This document shows, in pieces, positions 32,256-44,871 of a stretch of DNA of 64,000 nucleotides. This DNA comes from Talpa occidentalis (lineage: Eukaryota; Chordata; Mammalia; Eulipotyphla; Talpidae). The notes under the pieces are model-generated. The model was not told the origin of the DNA. It worked only from the letters and a program-made list of their open reading frames with translations, and did not search any database. Every line of letters begins with the position of its first letter. Within the stretch, counting starts at the first letter, position 1. Location: NCBI RefSeq assembly GCF_014898055.3, contig NW_023602073.1, positions 84,858,678 to 84,922,677 of the forward strand, given 5' to 3'. The translations under genes were made by a program, and so were the position numbers.

Positions 32256-34876
32256 ATGTTTTAATTGTCAAAAATTGGCAGAAAATCCTCACTGATTATT
32301 ACCAGTTTATACAATAAAAGAAAAACCCAACTGGTCACTAAGACTCTAACTTCAAGTCTCTGTTCACAATCACAGCAACCACAGGGTTGTCCCAGAGCCC
32401 TCTCAGTTATCTCACTGCCTTGTTCCAGTGGATGAGCCAACTACTGAGCCCTGTATTCACCTGATGACACTCATGATTAAAACTCTTGCACCAACTGCAG
32501 CGATGACCACACTAATGTAGGCAGTAAGTCCACAGCTGTGTCTGTATCAGAAGGTGTGGGGGAAGGATTGGAAAATGCCAAGGGCTGGAGCAATAGAACA
32601 ATCCCAGTATAACATGGGCCTCTTGAATTCTAAGGCTATGTTTTCATAACTTGGAAGAAGTCCATATCATGGAAGGGGGAAACCCAAATATTGACTCTTT
32701 TTGCCTATGATGATGTCATAAAGATTAATTATCCAAATATAGCTTTCTGCACTCTATAAAAGGTTGTGTGAAATCAAGTTTCAACTAATGATTAAATTAG
32801 ATATCTGATTCCAAGACCTTAAAACCATCTTCTCTAGGCTTCTCTATTCTGAGAATGTAGATTCATTTTTCTGAGGATATGGAGCCTGATTACCAGTTCT
32901 TTCTGCTGCTTAGCAAGTCCTGAAAACCCAATGTTAAAAATTTGAATATTTTCACATGCAGAGGAAGCATTTGAACATGGAATGGGAATATTCCCCCTAT
33001 CATCTGAATTTTCTCTCTCATACTTCCCCAGATCCTCTTTCCCCAAAAAATCTTCTTGCACTAATTTAACCCCTGAGCCTTCTGTATGCTCCCTTAAGAT
33101 GTGTAACCTATCAGTAATCATGAAAATATGTACCTATTCTTACCTTATTTGGTGTTAGTGTTTTTATTTTATCCTAATCCAATACCATTTTCTATAGAAC
33201 ATCCAAGACAAATACCTTTTAGGGATAAGAATTATGCACCTAGACCAAAAGGCAAAGTTTAGTTCTTAATACAAGACAAAGCTGATCTCATTCCTGAAGA
33301 GTGTAGAGAAATGTACTTTTAGAATGTCATATTCTATCCAAACCCATTAAGTTGAAAGAGAGATTGAAGGAGCTGATGGAAATTAGTTAACATTTCACCA
33401 AATAAAATAGGGGTCATGTCTTTGAAATTAAATCCTTTGGCTTGTGTAACTGTGGTTAGATGTGAAAGGATAGTGTTTGTGCCCAACTGAAGTTATTACT
33501 TAGGAACAATTTGTCCATGTGGGAAAAAAAATGGCCATTGAAAGTTTGCCAAGTTGAAGTAAGTTAGAAGCATGGGTTAAAAAAAAAGGGGAACAAAGAA
33601 GTCAGTGAGATTAGTAAATAAAGTATTGTTGAATAAGGATAGTTGCTAGGTCACAAAAAGGCACCAGCCTCAAAGAAAACTTTCCAAGAAGACACACTTG
33701 TGCACATACACATATACACATAAAGAAAACACAAGCATCTAGAACTCTCTCTCACTGTTATTTGGCCTAGTATATTTTTTCTCTTTTTGAGATGGCTCAT
33801 CATGTGCATTATTGAAAAGAAATTTTATTAGACATGTTGCTAGATCCAGTTTAGGAACTTGCATTCATTGTATGCCTCTTTAACATATATTACTCAGACA
33901 TCTGCTAAACCACAGTATTCTAGAATCTGTCTGTCTCAATAGCTTCAAGAAGCCCTCTAAAATTTTAGAGATTAAATATTTTTATAGTGGTTGAAATCAC
34001 TCTCATAAAATAGAAAATATAGCAAAAATATTGCCTTCCTTACCAATGCTGAATTCTAAACATAAATCCATTTTGTAAATTGTTTTCCAGCTTGAACTGA
34101 ATTTAGGCACTGTGAGTCTCAAAGCCAAATTATCAGATTCCACTTGCTTTGAAATTCCCTTTTCCACTCTGATAGTAAGTCCTTCCCTTCCTTCCTTAGT
34201 AATTTACTAATTAGCAAAGCTCTCGAAGACTGTTCTCAAGAATCTTCTCTACATTCATCCCTCTTTTATCATCCTGCCAAAATCATTCCTTCACTGAAGT
34301 TTTATTTCTTTAAATAGCTCAATGTTGTTATTTTAAGTTAAAAATCACAGACTAGCGTGTTACATCCAGATTGTAAATTCCAGAAATTGTTCTCCTTCCT
34401 GACCTTTCTGTTTCTTCTGAGGACCCAGTAATGTGCTCCTGAATGTAGTAAGTGCTTACTAACAACTTTGCCCTGGGTTAGTTCCATGTGATTCTATCGT
34501 CCATCCATTCAGCAATTATATGTCGGGCACCCAATGTATGCCAGGCTTACTACTAGGCTCTACATACTCCAAGTGTTCTCGGCATGATCTTATAGTGAAA
34601 TAATGAAACTTATATAATGAGAACTTCTCCTGACACACATTTTATCCCTTAAAGACACATATATTTTGCTAAAACTGATTAATTAGTATTTTCCCAGTGG
34701 ATTTCAGTCTGACTTGTTGCCAACTGGCTGTAAACCTAGATTTTCTTCTCATGAATAACAATTTCAGTTGGCAAATTGTGAATCATAAGACCATTCCAGT
34801 CCTCAAAACAAAAGGGAAAAAAATTAAAAGAAAAAATGTAAGGAAAATATAGACAGGAAGAATAGTAACAAAATAC

Positions 34877-34938
34877 AAATGATTAAAGGCAACACAGCCA
34901 ATATTTTAAATGATTAAAGGCAACACAGCCAATATTTT
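34877..34938. repeat. 31-bp perfect tandem duplication
   Basis: The unit at 34877-34907 (starting AAATGATTAAAGGCAACAC) is repeated without change at 34908-34938. Confidence 0.95.
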
Positions 34939-35577
34939 ACCTCCAATCAGTATACTTTATGTCATCTTTCCGAACCTCAGATATTTGCCTGGGGTAATAT
35001 CTGAGACGCCAATCATAATTACCATCCAGCAACAAAAACAGGAGCAAAACTGAGTTAACAAAAAGACACAGATGGCTGAAGTTCAGATTTCTTGGCAACC
35101 TCTCAAAGTTTTTCTTTGGCAGATCTCTGTACAACCAAGGAAAATATGATGTCTCTGGGTTCATCTTGGGGTGCTTTATCTAGCTTCTTTATCTGTGACA
35201 CATGTAAGATTCGTTAAGACCACACCAAGCTTTTGGTTCCAAAAATAGGCCTGTATTAGAGAGACTCAGCTGAAAAATCAAATGAACCATATTCAGATCT
35301 GTCTGAGTTCAGTGATGTGTTAAAGAGGAAAGTAGGGAGGTGGGGTGCTAGGAAGAGCAGGAGGCTTGGTGGAGCAGAAGTCAATGATGAAGGATGAGTT
35401 AAAATAATACTGAAGGAAAGTAATTTAAGATCTCTAAGGTGTCATTCTAATGCTACCTTAGCAATCCACTACCTTTCCTTTAGCAATCCACTAAAGGAAA
35501 AGTTATTAATGCAGATATTTTTGTTGATGCGGGATTAACTTAGGGTATAATTGTATTCTCAAAAGATTTTTCAAGGC

Positions 35578-35603
35578 ATGTGTGTGTGCGCGTGTGTGTG
35601 TAT
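35578..35603. repeat. Alternating purine-pyrimidine (TG/CG)n tract
   Basis: TGTGTGTGTGCGCGTGTGTGTG-type sequence, a short microsatellite with Z-DNA-forming potential. Confidence 0.85.
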
Positions 35604-37043
35604 TGATAGCACTCTCACTTCTAGTAAACTTGGAACAAGCTGTTTCTTGTTCATGTTCATCGGTTATAGAAAATGTCACTGTAGTAAAGGGCAGCAAGAA
35701 TTTAAGTTGAAAATGTGATACGGCACAAAGTGTGCTTTTCTAGATATGCAATGCTTACCAGGCAGATTTCGCTCAGTAAGTTGGTTTAAATGGTTGGTTT
35801 CATATGTGTGGTAAAATTGTGTCTGACATCTGTTGAATGAGCACACGACACTTGCAAGGATGGGCAAACCTGCTTGTTGAGTGTGATGGGATCTGGGGGC
35901 TACAGTGCTGTGTGTGCTCGACCTCATAAGCTCACAGTTTCCCAGTCTTGTCAAGTGTTACTACCTTTTTATCTGGACCTTGTTAACTGAGATTTGTTCT
36001 TAGCTTATGGAAAAGGTCTCCCTTTGTTTTCTTCCTACAGATAGGAGAAGTCTCTTGGCAGAGTTCTTCAAAGGCAGCTAAGTCAGTAGCATCATGGAAA
36101 TTTGGCAGCAAGTTGAGAACTAGGGCCGATCTAAACATTAGTTTAGGTTATTTTCACAGGCAATTGTTCCATGATTTTTCATCCTTTATTTTAGCAGTTA
36201 ACATAATCACTCACAGCCATCATTCCAATGGTGAACCTGCTTGTCCATTCTTATCATTGTGTAGCCTGAATAATTGTGAAATTTAAATTTAAATTGGATA
36301 CATAAACATTATGGCAGAGCACAAATAAATCATCCAAAAGCCTTCTGAATAGTTTGGTTTACACCTCTAAAGTTAATATAAAAAGTCAAATTGAGGCCTT
36401 TGAGTAAGTGAAAAATTGAGCAACTAGATAACTTTGATAGATCTGTGGTAATTTTGCCCTTTTGCATTTTAAATCATTTTTAATTGTTGTGAGTGTTGCC
36501 AAAATGTGGGCTCACTCTAGTATATTATAACTACAAGTAGAGTTCGTGCTTGTAAGAAAACAAGATGTTGATGATGTAACCCACTTTATATTGGTGGGTT
36601 ACTTCAGGAGTGATGCAGGTTGATATAGAAGAAAATAAGCCTGATTTCTAAATAATATCTCGGATATTCATAATCTTGAAATGGAATTATTTTGTCTTTT
36701 TTTACTTTGGAAGCACTGTGATGTATCAAAGTACCATGAAAACAGGCCTCCCGAGATTATATTTTTAAAGGGTATTTTACAAAACCAGTAGTCCTCAAAT
36801 CAAGGCCAGCCCTAAAATATTTTTGAAATATTATGAATAAAAATATTGCCTTTTTATTTTATTTTATTATTGTCTCTTGTAGTTGTCAGCAGAGGAAAAG
36901 TTCCTAATAAGAGGTGACACAGATGATAAATGTCACCATTTAATAGAAACTTTACCTTTACTATCAACTAAGAGAAGAGAGTGAAAGTATAAATTTGAAC
37001 ACATACTTCATGTAAAATGCTATATTCATTTATTACCTTTACT

Positions 37044-37195
37044 AGAGCCATCATTTCAACTAATCTTTGCAACAACCCAGTGAAAATCTCTTTATTTCAT
37101 ATATGAAAAAACACCACTGAGGCTCAGAGAGGTTGCTCAAAGCTACACAGCCTTGACTAGACCAGAAAGCAGATCCAAATCGAGCCAAATCATCT
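37044..37195 (+). repeat. MIR3/L2-type relic
   Basis: TCTTTGCAACAACCCAGTGA ... ACCACTGAGGCTCAGAGAGG, then CAAAGCTACACAGCC, follows the familiar 3' MIR3/L2 pattern (gaggctcagagaggttaagt ... cacacagc). Confidence 0.7.
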
Positions 37196-37784
37196 AGCAA
37201 CCTCACAATTATATTGCCTATAATGCCTAACGCTTCTTCAAGCATAAATATTCTTTCAAAGAGAGGAGGTGTAATTTAAACCATATTTAAATAAAACTCA
37301 AGCCTTTATAATCCTTGAGGGTGGAGAAAAGACTTTAAATTGGTGTTTTAAGGCTTTTTTTTAATCCTATACTGTCAGAACACTGACAAGGATGAAGACA
37401 ATGGTACTTCAATTAAAAAATTAAATTTTTTTAAATTAATAAATCTTTAAGTTTTTTCTTTGACATGAACACTTAGATAGCAAACCCAAAAACTGAGGTA
37501 CTCTGATTACACAAGAGGAAGCTCAGGGCAGGCTGAACAGAAACTGGTTTTCTTCCTCTCCCACCAAGATGAACTTTTGACATCATTACCTTTCAGTAAT
37601 GTCAGATGTTATAGAATATTTAATAGAGTTATGGTTGGTAGACTATCCAACATTGATTCCTCAAAGTCAGCCTAGATTAAAGCAGATGTTTAGAGCACAG
37701 GGTATTCAGACTCATTGAATTACAGGGTCCCAGACATAATGCATGCTCTGCCCTGCCCCTGCTTTATCGTCTTTTGTTTGTTTT
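37196..37784. other. AT-rich non-coding DNA
   Basis: Nothing recognised. Confidence 0.5.
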
Positions 37785-38170
37785 TGTATTTTTTTTTATT
37801 GAGGTAAATTGTTTAGGTACAGGTTCACATCTCTTCAGATGTCTACTACCACACCACACCCACCATACACAATGGAGTACTATTCAACAATTTTTAGAAA
37901 GATAAAATCTTGCCATTTGTGACAACATGGATAGAATTAGAGGGAATTATGCTAAGAAAAAGAAGTCAGAAGGAGGAAGACAAATACCAGAGATTTTCAC
38001 TCACATGTGGAATATAGACCCAAAACAAAGGAACAAAGCCAAATATTCAAAAACAAAAAAACAAACAAACAAACAAAAAAAACCCTAGATATCTGACTGT
38101 AGAATGGAGGCTACCAGAGGGAGAGGGTAGGGAGCAAAGGAGGGGGCCACATGGACTACAGCAGAGTCTT
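37785..38170 (-). mobile_element. Twin-primed (5'-inverted) L1 fragment
   Basis: 37785-37868 is a minus-strand L1 tail (T-run, ATTGAGGTAAATTGTTTAGG ... CTACTACCACACCACACCC). It joins directly at about 37868 to a plus-strand segment of the same L1 region (ACAATGGAGTACTATTCAAC ... AGATTTTCACTCACATGTGG ... AGAATGGAGGCTACCAGAGG), which ends near 38170. The inverted segment lies just upstream of the tail in a normal L1 (compare 14655-15045). An inverted 5' part plus a direct 3' part is the product expected of twin priming. An (AAAC)n tract lies at 38055-38082. Confidence 0.85.
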
Positions 38171-38237
38171 GAGTACGTCACTTAGTTTTGTGGATCTGGG
38201 TTTTCTAAGTTTTAGGATGAGTGAGGCTGACCTACAG

Positions 38238-38440
38238 CAGTAGATCTAACCCTGGTTATACATAGGATATACATAGGTTATACATAGGATGCTTTTTTAA
38301 AATTCCGATTCCTGGACCCCACCCCCAGGGTTTCCACTTTGCTTTCATCTTTAGAGGAAGTCTGAATACGAATATTTTTTTAAACACTCACCAAATGATG
38401 CTAATGTGTGGCCAGAGTGGAGGACCACAGGTCTGGATGA
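38238..38440 (+). mobile_element. MER5-like non-autonomous hAT DNA transposon relic
   Basis: AGATCTAACCCTGG ... TTTTTAAAATTCCGATTCCTGGACCCCACCCCCAG ... GAATATTTTTTTAAACAC ... ATGATGCTAATGTGTGGCCAGAGT follows the near-palindromic MER5A pattern of gctttttaaaattccgatgcctgggcc ... attctaatgtgcagcc. It contains a local 22-bp tandem duplication (38254-38291). Confidence 0.75.
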
Positions 38441-41400
38441 TTCCATGTCCTCCTATTCCTAAACCCATTATTGCCATCACTGAAATGCTAATGAGGACAT
38501 TCTTAAATGTCTCAGCCATCCCACACCATGGTATCAGTAGCTTAAGAAACCTTCATTATAAATTTTACGTAGTGTGTATATTACTCATAAACTAGATTTT
38601 TTCACATGATCGACCTTTTCTTCAGAAAATCTGAGAGAAACCTAATCATTTAAGGGGATCTCAGGAAAAGAGTCTTAGGGCCTCACAGGCTTTAGGGACC
38701 CATGTGTACCCACTGCCTACTGCAATGAGTGTCTGGCACCTGATAGGAGCTTTGTTTTTGTCTTTACAAGTAATAAAAGGTATCCAAACTAGTCAGTAGA
38801 ATCTTGAAAACTGAATGGTGTTATATGAATATGGTTCCCTCAAAAAACCTCAGACTACCCATTACAAGAGAGCAGTTTGAAGTAATATAAAGCAAATGAA
38901 CAATTGGAGTACTATGTGCATCCTCATCTCCATTCCATACTTACCCATTGGGGAGATGACTGGTTGATTTGATGGAATTACGTATTGAATATAGAGTACA
39001 AAACTGTTATTTTGTTCAATTTATGGATGCTATTTCACAATTGTTTTTTTATGTGAGGTATACTATCTTGCCTCTCTACCCCCTGAAATTCACTTTATAC
39101 TCCCAACACACCCACGGGCACAAAGCACTCTCTTCCTCTTTCAAAAGTATGTACATTTTCTAGGTTATCATTTTAAGTGTATGACTGTAAGCTTTTAAAA
39201 TTGAATCATTGGCTCTATATTGAACAATATGTTAAGAGAATTTAGATATTTAATGTACAGTACTATATAAAAATCATATGAGGCCGCACATGTGAGATAT
39301 ACAATAAATATATATTCAATTGATGTTGAACAGGTCTAACACTGAGGTCAAAGGTCAGGTAACCATTGCATTGAATCTAAAGCAGGAATTGCCCTAATTG
39401 ACACCGGAGGAACAAAATTTCTTACATTTTCAAAATGCAACATATCATCTGAAAACAAGGAAACATCTGGTGACTGACCATTAGGTAAGGATGTTTAATG
39501 TTCCTCTGTCACAGCTAGGACCCATTTGACTGGTAACAACAATGAATACACAACCTAATGGAAGACTATGTATGTGCTACCTGTTTACTGCAGTAAAAGT
39601 AAAGAGGAGGTTTTGGAAATTATTTATCCTTCTCTTTCCTCCATATACTTCTGAGTTATATTTTAATACTTAGGCTGTTACCAGCCAGCCAGTATTTTCT
39701 GCTTTCCCTTTTGAAAATGTGAACTTTAAATCAGATTTTTTGCAGGAGAAAATGAGTTTAGTAATCTCTGGTCTTGTTATGAGGCACAGCCTGCATCGAT
39801 AAGCAGAATAAAATGTATTTAGCTTTCAGGCTAGGTCTGGACAATAATGATCCTGCAAATCAGAGCTAGAATTCTAGATGCTCCGCCTGGGAATCTTGCC
39901 CAGGGGCTTTTTGGCTCTCATTTTTGCTGTTTCATATTTGCTATTTCATTTACATGCATAAAATTAACACTAACTCATATTTGGGCAAGATTCTTATAAG
40001 TTGATGGAGTTAAGAAACTCCAAAGAACTTTCCAAGGAATATAGCTCCTAATCAAGGTTCAGATTTCCGTATTTGGGGGAAACATGCATCAATGTAAGTT
40101 TGCTACAGAGATATCCAATATACACCCTTCATTATAGACTTGAGCTACCAATTAAGGATGTCATAAAAATAAATTAGGAGACATGGCTTAAAACAGTGTA
40201 TCAGAATCCGTGGAGTAACAAGATTATGTAATCTGAGCAATCTGATGCCTCAGCTCTGTTAAGGAAAACAAGAATTCTTCCTCATATATATAGGGGGAAT
40301 GACTAAATCACACTTTCTCATTTCAGAGTTGAGAATACAAAGTAGTAGTTTTAACATTTTTTAAATTGCTTTGCGAAAAACAAAAAGCAAAAGTGTTGGT
40401 AAATAAAAGTTTATAAACTTGAGGAGCTAGAAGATTCCCAATACAATTTAAATCTAATCACAGGGATGATACCCCAGAGCACAAAAGTTTGAGAAGTGTG
40501 TTGAGTGTGTTTAATTTTTTAACTAAACTTTCAGCAGTAGCTCTTTTCATGTAACATCCTAACACAAATAAATATAACATGGAGTGATTTTATTGCTGGT
40601 AAGAGTTTTTGAAAACCTGCCAAAAATGGACCAGAATGAAAAGGAATGCTTTGACCCACAGTATTTTATGTATGGTAAGTTTTCATCTGCAATAGAGTAG
40701 GATCACAATGAAAGAAGCTTAGCAACACAATCCTTCTACAGGCGTTGTGATTTCTGAGCCTGTCAAACACTGAGAGATACTAACATTAGACTGAGGACTG
40801 GGAGGAGGTAAAAGGAAGTGTCCAAATAGACCATCCATTTTCAATCACAGTATCACAGACAAAAATGGTCAAGATTAACACAAAGTCACTTAGACAACCT
40901 TCAAATCACCCATGATGTCAATTTATAAAAATATTTATCAAGATTTCCTATTCCTTTTTCTTACCTTTCTAATAAATATTAAATGTTTCATTCAATATTC
41001 TACTTCATTGCCCCATAAGTTATTTTTATACAAAAATGCTATCATCCTATGAAACACAAGTGACTAGTGACTCTCCTTATTAATTAAACTATTAATTTAA
41101 TTCTAAAGCTGACGACATTCAGTAAACCAAAATAGTAGAAAGAATGATGCTGACCTTCATCATCTGCTTGTGGACCAGAATTATGTCAATGAAAAGTTAG
41201 ATAACAACATGCAACTATATATAATCATGTGTAAAGTTGTGTAAGACTAGACTAGGCATTGTGGGTCAGGGCTTAGTAGAGCAGACTGGAAAAGATAGAA
41301 TTGGAATTTTGGATGGGTTGAGATTACAAGATTATGTATTTTAGGTATGAACTTGAGGAAGGATGCCAAATGAGCATGAAAATGGGGAGCCACACCCAAG

Positions 41401-42282
41401 TAATTGTCTGTGTGTGTGTCTGTGAGTGTGCGTAGAGATCAGCGATTGACAGAGAACAGAAAGACCATGTCTGGTCATGTGTGATAGACTTGGAAGGAAT
41501 GCAAAATGCTCTTTAGTTGAAGAGGTCATGGAAAAGCAGTGAAGGTTGTTGAGAGGAAAAAGTTGACTGATAAAGGAGGATTTAAGAGCAGTTTGTAGAC
41601 TACATGGCAGCAGAGAAAAAGTGGAGCTTGAAAGACTAATGAGGAGCCAGTGGCAGCATCCAGTGGTGAGGCTTTCAGAGTCTGGACCAGATGGAGTCAA
41701 TTTTATTGCTTCTCAGGGTCACTACTGTCCCCCTGCAACTGACATTAAGCTTGTTATTTATGTGATACCCAGCTATAACCAACAGCTATCTTATATTCAG
41801 AAATTTTATTACCTGAGGATTTTCTTTCAAAGATATTAATTCTTTTTCCCCTCTAAAGTGATGACATTTATATCTTATGCTTTCCTGAGGGAAAAACAGT
41901 TTCATCCAAATTCTAATACTTAACCAGCGAAAACTTTATACAGTTTTCACACACAAACACACAAACCAAGCACCTAGATTAATTTACATATTTGAAAAAG
42001 AAAATATTCTGTTTGAGTTCCAGTGACTGGAGGTATTTTCAAACATTTTGGAGTCAATCTCCTTTGGAGGCAATGATACTTGTTTAAACTGTAGCTCTAA
42101 AGGAAAATATGCTGAAAGTTCTCCTTTATTAAAAAGCAGGAAATTATTTAATGGAGATGGGGGGAGTTTATTTTCTTGACCCCAGTGCAATACATGTGCT
42201 ACATATATGGAATTATGTTTGTGAATGATCTATTTAAAGTTTGAGTGAAAATGTTATAGGGCAGCTCCAATGTGAAATGGGG
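38441..42282. other. Non-coding DNA, unassigned
   Basis: About 3.8 kb with no supported gene. Notable sites are a perfect DR1 nuclear-receptor half-site pair at 39345-39357 and a TG-rich tract at about 41408-41432. The 119-codon frame at 41341-41700 (minus) has Ser/His-rich low-complexity sequence and no domain. Confidence 0.4.
39345..39357 (+). promoter_or_regulatory. DR1 nuclear-receptor motif (AGGTCA-A-AGGTCA)
   Basis: Two perfect AGGTCA half-sites spaced by one A, the consensus for RXR heterodimers, PPAR and HNF4. Only the motif match is seen; function is not shown. Confidence 0.4.
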
Positions 42283-42694
42283 TGTCCTGATTGTGGGTCC
42301 TCACCCACGCTTAGAAAGGACTTATAATGAGACTCAACTGCAGGCATTCACAAAAAGGTTAATAAAGGGTTTTTTTTACAAAAAGGGGGAAATAAAGACA
42401 GGTATAACTCAGGGAGAAAAAGGGAGAGATAAATTGGTGAATGTGTCCTGCCAGCTCTGCTGAGCTGGGCCCCCATTAGCATGCTGAAAACCGGCAAAAA
42501 ACCAAGGATCCCCAAGGCCCACAAATCTGGCTATATACCAGGCCTGGCTGCTTAACTCCACCCTCAGTTCCCAGCAATCCTCCCTCGGTGACGATGACAT
42601 TATGGGGTTTGTAGTTCTTGGTGTCTTCGATCTCTTTGGTCTGGAGTGGGGGTGGGGACCATAAAACCTGTGTTTGTGGAGTTTGTTCAGGACA
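42283..42694 (-). mobile_element. Retroviral-type LTR (412 bp)
   Basis: The segment begins TGTCCTGA and ends TCAGGACA, an 8-bp perfect terminal inverted repeat starting TG and ending CA, as in LTRs. Reading on the minus strand, the 13 bases just before it (GGGGGGAAAAGGA, 42707-42695) form a polypurine tract, the primer site for plus-strand synthesis that sits directly upstream of a 3' LTR. A TATA-like TATATAG lies about 155 bp into the LTR (42533-42539). No convincing AATAAA is seen on that strand and no internal genes remain. The open frames at 42272-42463 and 42409-42711 are not coding genes. Confidence 0.65.
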
Positions 42695-42707
42695 TCCTTT
42701 TCCCCCC
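42695..42707 (-). other. Polypurine tract next to the LTR
   Basis: The minus strand reads GGGGGGAAAAGGA directly before the LTR's first base (42694). This fixes the LTR's orientation and shows it is a 3' LTR with a few internal bases rather than a solo LTR, assuming the reading is right. Confidence 0.55.
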
Positions 42708-43536
42708 GCAACTAAGATATGATTTTATTAACTTATTTTAACTCCTATTTTTCACAAAACAAACTTCAGTCTTACTGGAATTCAATTTCTTAATTACTTG
42801 AATGTATGACTGACTCATCTTTCATACTAAATGCCATAGGAAACCAGTTGATATCTGCATTACTAAAAGCATAACAATGCCTAAACTGTAAGAGTATTGT
42901 TTAGCAAATATACATTATACATTACTTAAATGAAAGTAGAAAGCATTTGTTTTAAAGATCATTTGAAACCTTCAATTAAATTGCTGTAGCTGTTAATCAT
43001 GTCCCTTCATTCTAAGATGGCAAGCTTATATTTCGTGTCAAATCAGTCAGGATGCATTTCAGTGCTTCCTTTGAATTCCCGAAATTGTCCATTGTTTTGG
43101 GGGTGGGGAATTTTTAAATGGATATCTACTTAAATGGATTACAATGATAATGTCTTGGCTACTTTTACTACAGTAATTCTCAAGTCACAGTGTAGGAGCC
43201 TTGTAGTTTTGTATTTATTCAATCAAGGGGCATAATAATTACAATTGTGCTCTGATAGGCTTCTAAGTATAAGATGGGAAACATTAAGAATGACAGCATT
43301 AGCTCTATAAGCTTACAATTAAATGTGGGCTATTGTTAGAGATACAGCCAAATGGTGTTAATCAATATTAGGAGCAAACCTCATTATTCTAAAATTCCTG
43401 ATAGTGCTTGCAGCCGCCATAGTTTTTCCTGTTTGTTGATTCTATAACCTTCATCCACAGTGAAAATAAGCAGTAGGATACAGAAAGATCTTATTTTTAT
43501 GTTAAATAGAAAAAATTTGTGGATTTTGTATACTGT
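42708..43536. other. AT-rich non-coding DNA
   Basis: No retroviral internal region, gene or repeat family is recognised. Confidence 0.5.
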
Positions 43537-43885
43537 CAGCCCTCCATATCCTGGGGCTCCACATCAATGAATTCAATTAACCATGAAAACACATGCTATG
43601 TAGTTAGACCTACAATGGTTGCATCTGTATCAAACATATACAGACTTTTTTCTTGTCATTATTCACTAAACAAAGCAGCACAATTATTTACGTAGCATTT
43701 ATATAGTATTAGGCATTATGAGTAATCTAGAGATTATTTAAAGTACACAGGAGATGTGCGTAGGTTATATGCAAAATACACCATCATTTTATATAAAGTG
43801 CTTGTGCACCCTTGGATTTTGGGATTCCCAGAAGCCTTGAAACTAATTACCCTCAGATACATCAAATGTCCCTCAGAGAGATGTC
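43537..43885 (+). mobile_element. Tigger-like (Tc1/mariner, pogo group) DNA transposon relic
   Basis: GTCAGCCCTCCATATCCTGGGGC ... TTTACGTAGCATTTATATAGTATTAGGCATTATGAGTAATCTAGAG ... ATGTGCGTAGGTTATATGCAAA ... CCTTGGATTTTGGGATTCCC has the order and phrasing of a common non-autonomous Tigger-derived element with CAGTCAGCCCTCCGTATCC ends. The exact subfamily is not assigned. Confidence 0.8.
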
Positions 43886-44871
43886 TGCACACTGTATTTA
43901 TAAGAAAGTATTATCTGAAACTCATATTTTACATGACTTGATCATAGCAATACCATTTATTGCTTGTTAGATAAAGGAATTTAGATGTTTACATTCAAAA
44001 TTTATATGCAGTTTTTACATATAGTCCTTTCTCATTATTTATGGATTCCATATTTACAAATCTGTTAACTCATTTAAATGTATTTGTGAGATGAAATTCA
44101 ATACTCAGGAGACTTTTGTGGTCATTAGCAGAGCAATCCAAAATTTCGGTCTCCTACATACATGTATCCAGTTGAATCACCTTCTTATTTTAACTCCCAC
44201 TTTGTAAACAAAGGTCCTTTTCTTAGTCTTTTCACAGCCACATTTTTGCCACCTTTTTTTGTATTTTCTGTTGATGATTCGCTACTTATAATGGTACCTT
44301 AATGTGGGGTGAAAGTTCTGTCTAGTGTTCCTAACCACTAGAAAGCTGAGATGTGCCTTCTGGAGAAAATATGTGTGTTAGACAGCTTTTTTCAGCCATC
44401 AGTTATAATGCTACTAGCTGTGAGTTCACTGTTAATGAACCAACAATTTTAGAAGTCTTTAAACAGAAACACACATAAAACATAGTTATGAATTAAATGA
44501 TTGAAAAAACTGTTGCAGCCATGGGGTCACGGGAAACTAACCCTGTGTTTTCTCTACTATCAAGAGTTTGATGGTCACTCAATCAGTGTTTGCAGTAACT
44601 TTGCAGACCATATAGCTACCACAAATAATGAATGTCAGTGGCTATCTTCTGTTTTTTTTCTCTTTCCTAAGGACCTTTACCCAGCATTTCCACCATGAAC
44701 TGTTATGGCCTGTTTGTGAATAGAAAATGTGTCATCTGAGTAGATGATCTTTTGTCCATTTCTGTTGCACTATCCACTGATCCCATCAGCAAATAATTTG
44801 CAGGAGGAAAGTGACCCAGTAGTAGCCAAACTCATTAACCACTGCTCAAATGTTTTTACTATTTTATTTGT
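43886..44871. other. AT-rich non-coding DNA
   Basis: About 1 kb with nothing recognised. The 65-codon frame at 44501-44698 has no recognisable domain. Confidence 0.5.

Larger units (their letters stand above)
32256..37043. other. Non-coding DNA, largely unassigned
   Basis: About 4.8 kb. Contains a 31-bp tandem duplication (34877-34938), a TG/GC purine-pyrimidine tract (about 35578-35603), a weak ancient-repeat patch (34500-34600, CCATCCATTCAGCAATTATATG) and a possible L2 tail (34360-34470). Frames at 32834-33121 (minus, 95 codons), 34937-35164 (minus, 75) and 35676-35954 (minus, 92) show no recognisable domains. Confidence 0.4.

Noticed and set aside
41341..41700. 119-codon Ser/His-rich minus-strand protein
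   Set aside because: Includes a translated TG/CA microsatellite (His-Thr repeats) and no domain.
42409..42711. 100-codon minus-strand protein
   Set aside because: It lies almost wholly inside the LTR and resembles no retroviral or host protein.
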